Assembly: GCA_025174535.1 (NCBI GenBank)
Contig: JALBUN010000027.1
Location: 62,001-126,000 of the forward strand
Length of the DNA: 64,000 nucleotides
Direction of reading: 5' to 3'
DNA from: Cantharellus purpuraceus
Lineage: Eukaryota; Basidiomycota; Agaricomycetes; Cantharellales; Hydnaceae
The notes beneath the pieces were generated by a model. The model was not told the DNA's origin. It ran no database searches and worked only from the letters and a program-made list of their open reading frames with translations. How positions within the stretch are numbered: the stretch's first letter is position 1; each line of letters begins with the position of its first letter. This document shows, piece after piece, positions 59,114 to 64,000 of this stretch. The position numbers and the translations under genes were made by a program.

Positions 59114-60261
59114 AACTGAGGGAAGGGAGACAGCTGCGACTCCTTTATATATACCATCGCAGCTGTGAAGTAAGTACTAGTGGAATAAATGGATTTAAAT
59201 ATGGTGGAGCGTTGTCATGTGGATTGAATGAGTAATGTCCCGCATTGTGACAACCCGCGTTGACGCGTTGTTATGATAGGATCCCGTATCCGGTATTCCA
59301 ACACAAGTATCGCGCCCACATATACTGCCGTTCTAACATTGATGGTGCTCATGGGTGTACGCAGAACCGGTGAGTTGGAATCTGAACTTTGAGTTGATGT
59401 GGTCCCTGTCATGATCACCCCAACCTCCAAAAAAGGTGAAATGCACACCATAGCTGACTATGTGGAAATCAGTGAGATGAATGTGGAACGCGAGGACTAA
59501 CGTGCTGACTCGCCCATAATGATGTCTGATCAACCTCCATCTCTCCAGAATCTCGGTCCCCGAAGGTAATCACCAGTAGCAGTGTATATTGTTGTAAATA
59601 AGGCCCATCCCGATTTCCGACTCTCAATCAATATCAGCCCACCTTGGATATATTTCAGATGATACACTAGCTTTCCCGGGAAGCGCGTCTTGGATATCAC
59701 CAACATCCGCTGCCTCCGCATCGTGGCGCACCACAGCAACCGAGACTGAGTCACCGCATGCAACGCGCTGAGCCTTCTCCAAGACCCCATCATCCCAGCT
59801 GCGTCAGGAGCCCGTCGTTCTTCTATCATATATATGGCCCCGCAAACTGGGAATGCCCCTCCAAAAGGCACGCAGTGCTCATGCCGGGAATTCTATTCGT
59901 ATTACTCCAAACGATATAAGATGATGGCTTGTCTTGTCATCAGAGCAGTGATCTCATTTGGGGAGATTTACATGGTTAGCACCACACCAGACATGGCGTA
60001 CTCCATGCATCATCTTCATCGAATAGGGATAGAGCCATATTTCGTGTAGACATAGCGTCGTGTTAAAAGATGCATTGTCCGACGAAGGAAAGACCATCAG
60101 TGCCTACTCTGTCCAGTGAGGATCTTAGCTATCAATATTGGGATGCTTACCTGTGTGGGATGTTTTGTGACATTCATAACATTGTCCACGCTTCTTCTAA
60201 CGCTTGCTTTGCGCCCATTATTCATGTCCTTTCGTGATTGACACATGCGCCTAGGCCAGGG
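59114..60261. other. No recognised gene
   Basis: Nothing supportable on either strand. Confidence 0.45.
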
Positions 60262-60936
60262 AAGTGTACTTTCTAAGGGTCGTGGGTAGGCCGTGGGATG
60301 TGAGGACGCTCCAAAGTTCCGAGGTGCAAGGTGTTTGATGGGCTGAGTGGACTACATGCCGCGATCGTGGCCATGCAAGCAAAGAAGCCAACTACCACGA
60401 GATCACGCTAGACCCGGCATTGCGTACATGACATCCATGCACCGTCGAGTACAGTGTAGACAGTAGACGTACGGACAAGTCATTGCTAACATGCAGTGAA
60501 GAATGGAAGACAAATGCGTTGTCCCCTGATATTAATCATCATCACAAATGGCAGTGCCAGAAACAGAGGGGTCGACCCCAAATAAGCTCTCTGCCTGGAC
60601 CAGCGGCAGCCTCTTGAACACCTTCCGAGGCACTCTGCGTACTTTCTGAGGATCTCAGGTAGGCCATGGGATGTGAGGACGCTCCAAAGTTCCGGACGTG
60701 GAAGGTGTTTGATGGGCTGAGTGGTCCACATGCCGCAATCGTGGCCATGCAAGTAAAAAAGCCAACTACCACGAGATCACGCTAGACCCGACATTGCGTA
60801 CGTAACATCCATGCACCGTCGAGTATAGTGTAGACAGTAGACGTACAGACAAGTCATTGCTAACACGCGGTGAAGAGTGGAAGACAAATGTGTCGTCCGC
60901 CTGGACCAGCAGAAGCCTCTTGAGCACCTTCCGAGG
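60262..60936. repeat. Tandem duplication, period about 373 bp
   Basis: Unit 1 about 60262–60634, unit 2 about 60635–60936. GGGATGTGAGGACGCTCCAA recurs 373 bp apart, followed by about 240 bp of close similarity. Unit 2 lacks about 65 bp present near 60527–60592 of unit 1. Confidence 0.9.
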
Positions 60937-62289
60937 CACTTCGTGAACACGCGTACGTACATCCAACCCAAACACGCAGTAGGCCCGGAAAGTTCGTAAA
61001 AGGGAGGCCTTATCTGGCAATCGACATGTGACAAAGGCGCGAAGGCAGTTATCGATCATTGCCGTGGGTGTGGATTTAATAAGAGAACCGAGTCGTGAAG
61101 CGAGATGGCAGACAAGACGTGGCAGGCATCGACTGTGTTCCTTGGAGCGACTGAATGTGAACGGCGACCACTCGGCAGCTTACTCTGGTCCCACTCATCG
61201 GCCAGGTATTTCAGGCAGGGCGCTAACTAGCACCTCTTTCCCACTCCATTCTCCTTGTACGATGGTGGCACCGCTATGTATCTCGTCCTCGTCCTCGATG
61301 GGGACGCCATGCGCGTGCTGGCTTAAGCACGGTGTTGGTGGTTTGAGAGTTCCCAGAGACCGACTGAGGCGAGTACAGAGCCAGAGCTATACCGCGCTTT
61401 TCCACTCCATCCTTCCGTGGCTCGACGTCCGTATGAAGCATCGCCGTGATACGATTGTCGTTGATAACGCCGCTGGATGGGGCCCACGCACGATTGTGCA
61501 TGTGTGCGTCCCCCACACGCGAGCTCATCAACCGTTGTTCACAGCCATGCTCCCTATCGACACTCTCACCGCCTATCGTGCGAACGACCAGTGTCTGCTC
61601 GAATGCAAATAGGCTTTTGCATTGCCTGTATGTAAACGTGAGTATACATCGAGTTTGTCGTCGCTATCGGGGCAGCGTACTAGTGCCATGAGACGTGTGG
61701 GTGCCACACACACGGACCACCCACCCTATCGAGTCGATTCGCGTGTCAAGGGCCATCGTCCACGATCATGTCCAGTATCGGAACGTGCTTGTCCCAGCAA
61801 CGTTTTTATCTTGAGAAGCTCCGCGACGGTCGTGGCTGGTGTGCACAGTAAGAGATACAGTCCTTCAATGCACGTTTCATATTGCTCACCACTTAAATAT
61901 GCCTATTTGTTTCGTCGGCCGTCGACACCGTCGACAAAACTTTGATAAGAAGCATCAGATATAAGCATGTATCAGTTCTTCATCGTGACAACACGTCAAT
62001 TGAGATTTGGGAGGACATTGTCAAAACAAACACCTGGACAGAGCGCACTTTGCTTTGCTGACATTCCGAATCCTCCCGAGTCAAGTTGCAGGCTATGGGG
62101 GATCGCAACGTCGGAGAGACCATGCCTTGACTGTCTGACTGTCCGACACTTGTGTCGTCCGTCCATCGATCGTCTCGAAGATTTGTCCGCTAGATCGGGC
62201 TTAGATGGCATGCGATATTCGTCTTCGTAGTCTTGAGCCATCGAGCTGCACAGAATATGAATACCTTCTTATCAGTTATTTCACGTCTC
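60937..62289. other. No recognised gene
   Basis: An open frame at 61028–61612 (plus, 194 codons) has no family resemblance and was not called. Confidence 0.45.
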
Positions 62290-63330
62290 TCTTTTGCTCA
62301 ACATGGTAAAACACTCACAACTTGTGTCAATCAGGTTTGCTTCACGCTGTCTCTTATACATAGTCCCGTGCCCAATGGCTTGCGTATCAAGTTAAGCAGA
62401 CTGTCGTCATCTCCATCGCATGTCGTAAGACTCACGATTTACACCCAACCTATTCCCAGTCCCTCACATGTATGGATACTATCATCAACTCAATCACAAA
62501 TTCTGTCAAGATTTATTAGACCCACACCTTACATTCAGACCCCCAGTCTTGCACGCATGTCTGGCAAGATGATCACCGGCACAGCAGAGCCTTGTTGCGG
62601 ATTCCCAAGCTACGCATACCGTCATCAACTCTATCGCATGTTCTGTCCAGACTTATAAAACTCACGACTTGCATCCAACTTCCCAATCCTTCACACGTGC
62701 AAAAACGCATTCGCATTGTTGATGTTCAGGCTACAAATGTGGATAGTATCCTCAGCTGAATATCCTGTCTAAAACCGGAAGACTCACAGCTTGCGTCTGA
62801 CCTCGTTCCCTGTCACGTCTACACCCCACTGCCAGCAGAACGGAAAGGCGTATTGGAGGCTGGGGGAAACTGGGGAAGACGGGTGTTAGCAAGAGCCCAC
62901 ACCCATCTCTCCCAGTTTCCCTATGAACCATTGGCACTCCAACTGACAGAGAATGTAAATGCCTCCGTGGGCATGTCATTTTAGAGTTGTGAGACTTACG
63001 GCTCGTGCCCAACACCTCTAGTCCTGCAGACATACCTCCCGACCCAATGGCCTGCAGCACATACTCTTATGACAAGTGTTCAGGCTACAGAGGTTGTTTA
63101 TCTCCGTCCGCTATATAATGAAGAGACTCGCGTTCCAACATTCCTCCCGGTCACGTATTCGTGTCTCCACTCCACGAGAACAGAATGGGTGCCATCTTCA
63201 TGTCTTCGCGCCCCGGAAAGGATTGCAGAGCGTGCTCATGTCTTGAACATCCATGCTACATGGATTGTTAGTATGCTCTATCGTGTATCATCCCTACAGA
63301 CGTGAGACTCACCGCTCCATCTCCGTCCTT
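62290..63330 (-). repeat. Degenerate array with intron-donor-like core
   Basis: On the minus strand a segment ending in a Cys/Val-coding stretch followed by GTGAGT or a variant recurs near 62312, 62433, 62522, 62663, 62784, 62992 and 63304. Typical reading: GGGACTGGGA…TTGG(G/A)TG(C/T)AA, then GTGAGTCTTA. Units are diverged and spaced 90–310 bp. This may be a decayed tandem-exon gene or a satellite. Confidence 0.45.
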
Positions 63331-63879
63331 CTCTGGTGCCAGTGTACGGGGAACCTCGTGTCAAATCGTCTCCGCCCTCACCCTCGCCATCGCCCTTATC
63401 TGCATCGTCATCTTTGGAGGAGAAATGGTGGCTGGGCTGGTGTGTGTTGCGACCGGAGAAGGTTTCTGTCGCCGATGACCATGAGAGGGTATATCTAGTA
63501 GCGCATACAGTTTGACTCGGGTTAAGTGAACGAGCGAGAAGTAAAGCAATACCCGGAAGCACTCACCTACTTCTCATGTGGTTTCAGCGTGGGGTGTTGC
63601 TGCAAACACGGCAGGATAGGCGTCTCTGGCCGTGGGGATTCACAAGTTATCCCGGCGCAGGGGGGGGCTTGGTGTAAAGCAGAATGAAGGGTCGGGCGCC
63701 ATGGTAGGGTCCTGCATGTCGTTCCCCCCGTCGTTGGATATCAATCGTGCCAAGGGGATGAAGGTTAGTTTCAAGGATACGCGCTGGTGTCGCTTGACCA
63801 CGGAGTCACTGGTATAACCGCCTGGCTGGTTCTCCGAATTTCTCCATGCCTCTCGGCCTTTCACATTTCAGTGTGCTGC
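63331..63879. other. No recognised gene
   Basis: A minus-strand frame (63640–63864) contains VSLKLTFIPLARLISNDGG and could be an exon of the gene entering from the right edge, but no splice model was secured. Confidence 0.35.
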
Positions 63880-63999
63880 CTAAGTGTTCTCTGTCATTGT
63901 TGCACCCTGCTGCTGAACGTCTGCCACCGTAGATACGTCTGTCCAACGCTCCTCGGTCCATGTCTTCTTCATCCCCACGGCCGGCACCCCGCTCCAGAA
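63880..63999 (-). CDS. Partial open frame at window edge
   Basis: Runs in from beyond the window and stops at TAG (63880–63882). Reads SGVPAVGMKKTWTEERWTDV, then DVQQQGATMTENT. Composition looks coding, but it is too short to identify; it could equally be the last exon or an intron read-through. Confidence 0.3.
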   Translation of the reverse strand, partial: FWSGVPAVGMKKTWTEERWTDVSTVADVQQQGATMTENT

Positions 64000-64000
64000 T

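Noticed and set aside
61028..61612. 194-codon plus-strand frame
   Set aside because: No recognisable domain and atypical composition.
1..64000. CRISPR array, rRNA or tRNA genes, secondary-metabolite cluster
   Set aside because: No regularly spaced identical repeats, no RNA gene signatures, and no core biosynthetic enzyme genes were found.

Overview
The window looks like nuclear DNA of a mushroom-forming basidiomycete (Agaricomycetes). The evidence is: genes split by many GT–AG introns of about 45–110 nt; a DUF6535 membrane protein and a kinase-like family typical of agaricomycetes; an Axl2-like cadherin-fold protein; a GATA factor with an extended zinc loop; and a GPI-type cupredoxin. I see no bacterial, viral or organellar genes, no tRNA or rRNA gene and no CRISPR array. 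Gene models were built by hand from splice signals, reading phase and, where possible, comparison between copies inside the window.

Layout. 1–12.8 kb is gene-poor and full of relics: a Copia RNase H fragment, a zinc-finger-like open frame, an MFS transporter pseudogene, copy A of an unrecognised three-exon gene family, two kinase-like pseudogenes on the minus strand, and a small five-exon gene between them. 13–24.5 kb is the ordinary core: Axl2-like protein, LC8 dynein light chain, DUF6535 protein and cupredoxin. 27.8–37.6 kb is a rearranged block. It holds an intact 3-ketoacyl-CoA thiolase gene, an inverted partial copy of the same gene 3 kb away, a truncated WD40-like fragment, a short LTR-like insertion with an empty-site counterpart, and three more copies (B, C, D) of the unknown family; C and D are head to head around a 26-nt spacer. 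37.6–46 kb and 48.3–55.9 kb hold little I can recognise. The GATA factor lies at 46.2–48.2 kb, a short-chain dehydrogenase pseudogene at 55.9–56.8 kb and a secreted CREG-like gene at 57.4–58.2 kb. The right end is repetitive, with a dispersed 0.2-kb element, a 0.37-kb tandem duplication and a degenerate array.

The best candidate for something undescribed is the four-copy family. Copies A and D are open across three exons; B has a 2-nt frameshift and C is truncated. All four share a palindromic promoter motif (CTGCCTCGAGGC, reading toward the gene) 88–96 nt before the start codon, with a TATA box between. Its function is unknown, and nothing here shows that it forms a system with its neighbours. 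The core genes look like independent housekeeping or cell-surface genes rather than a cluster.
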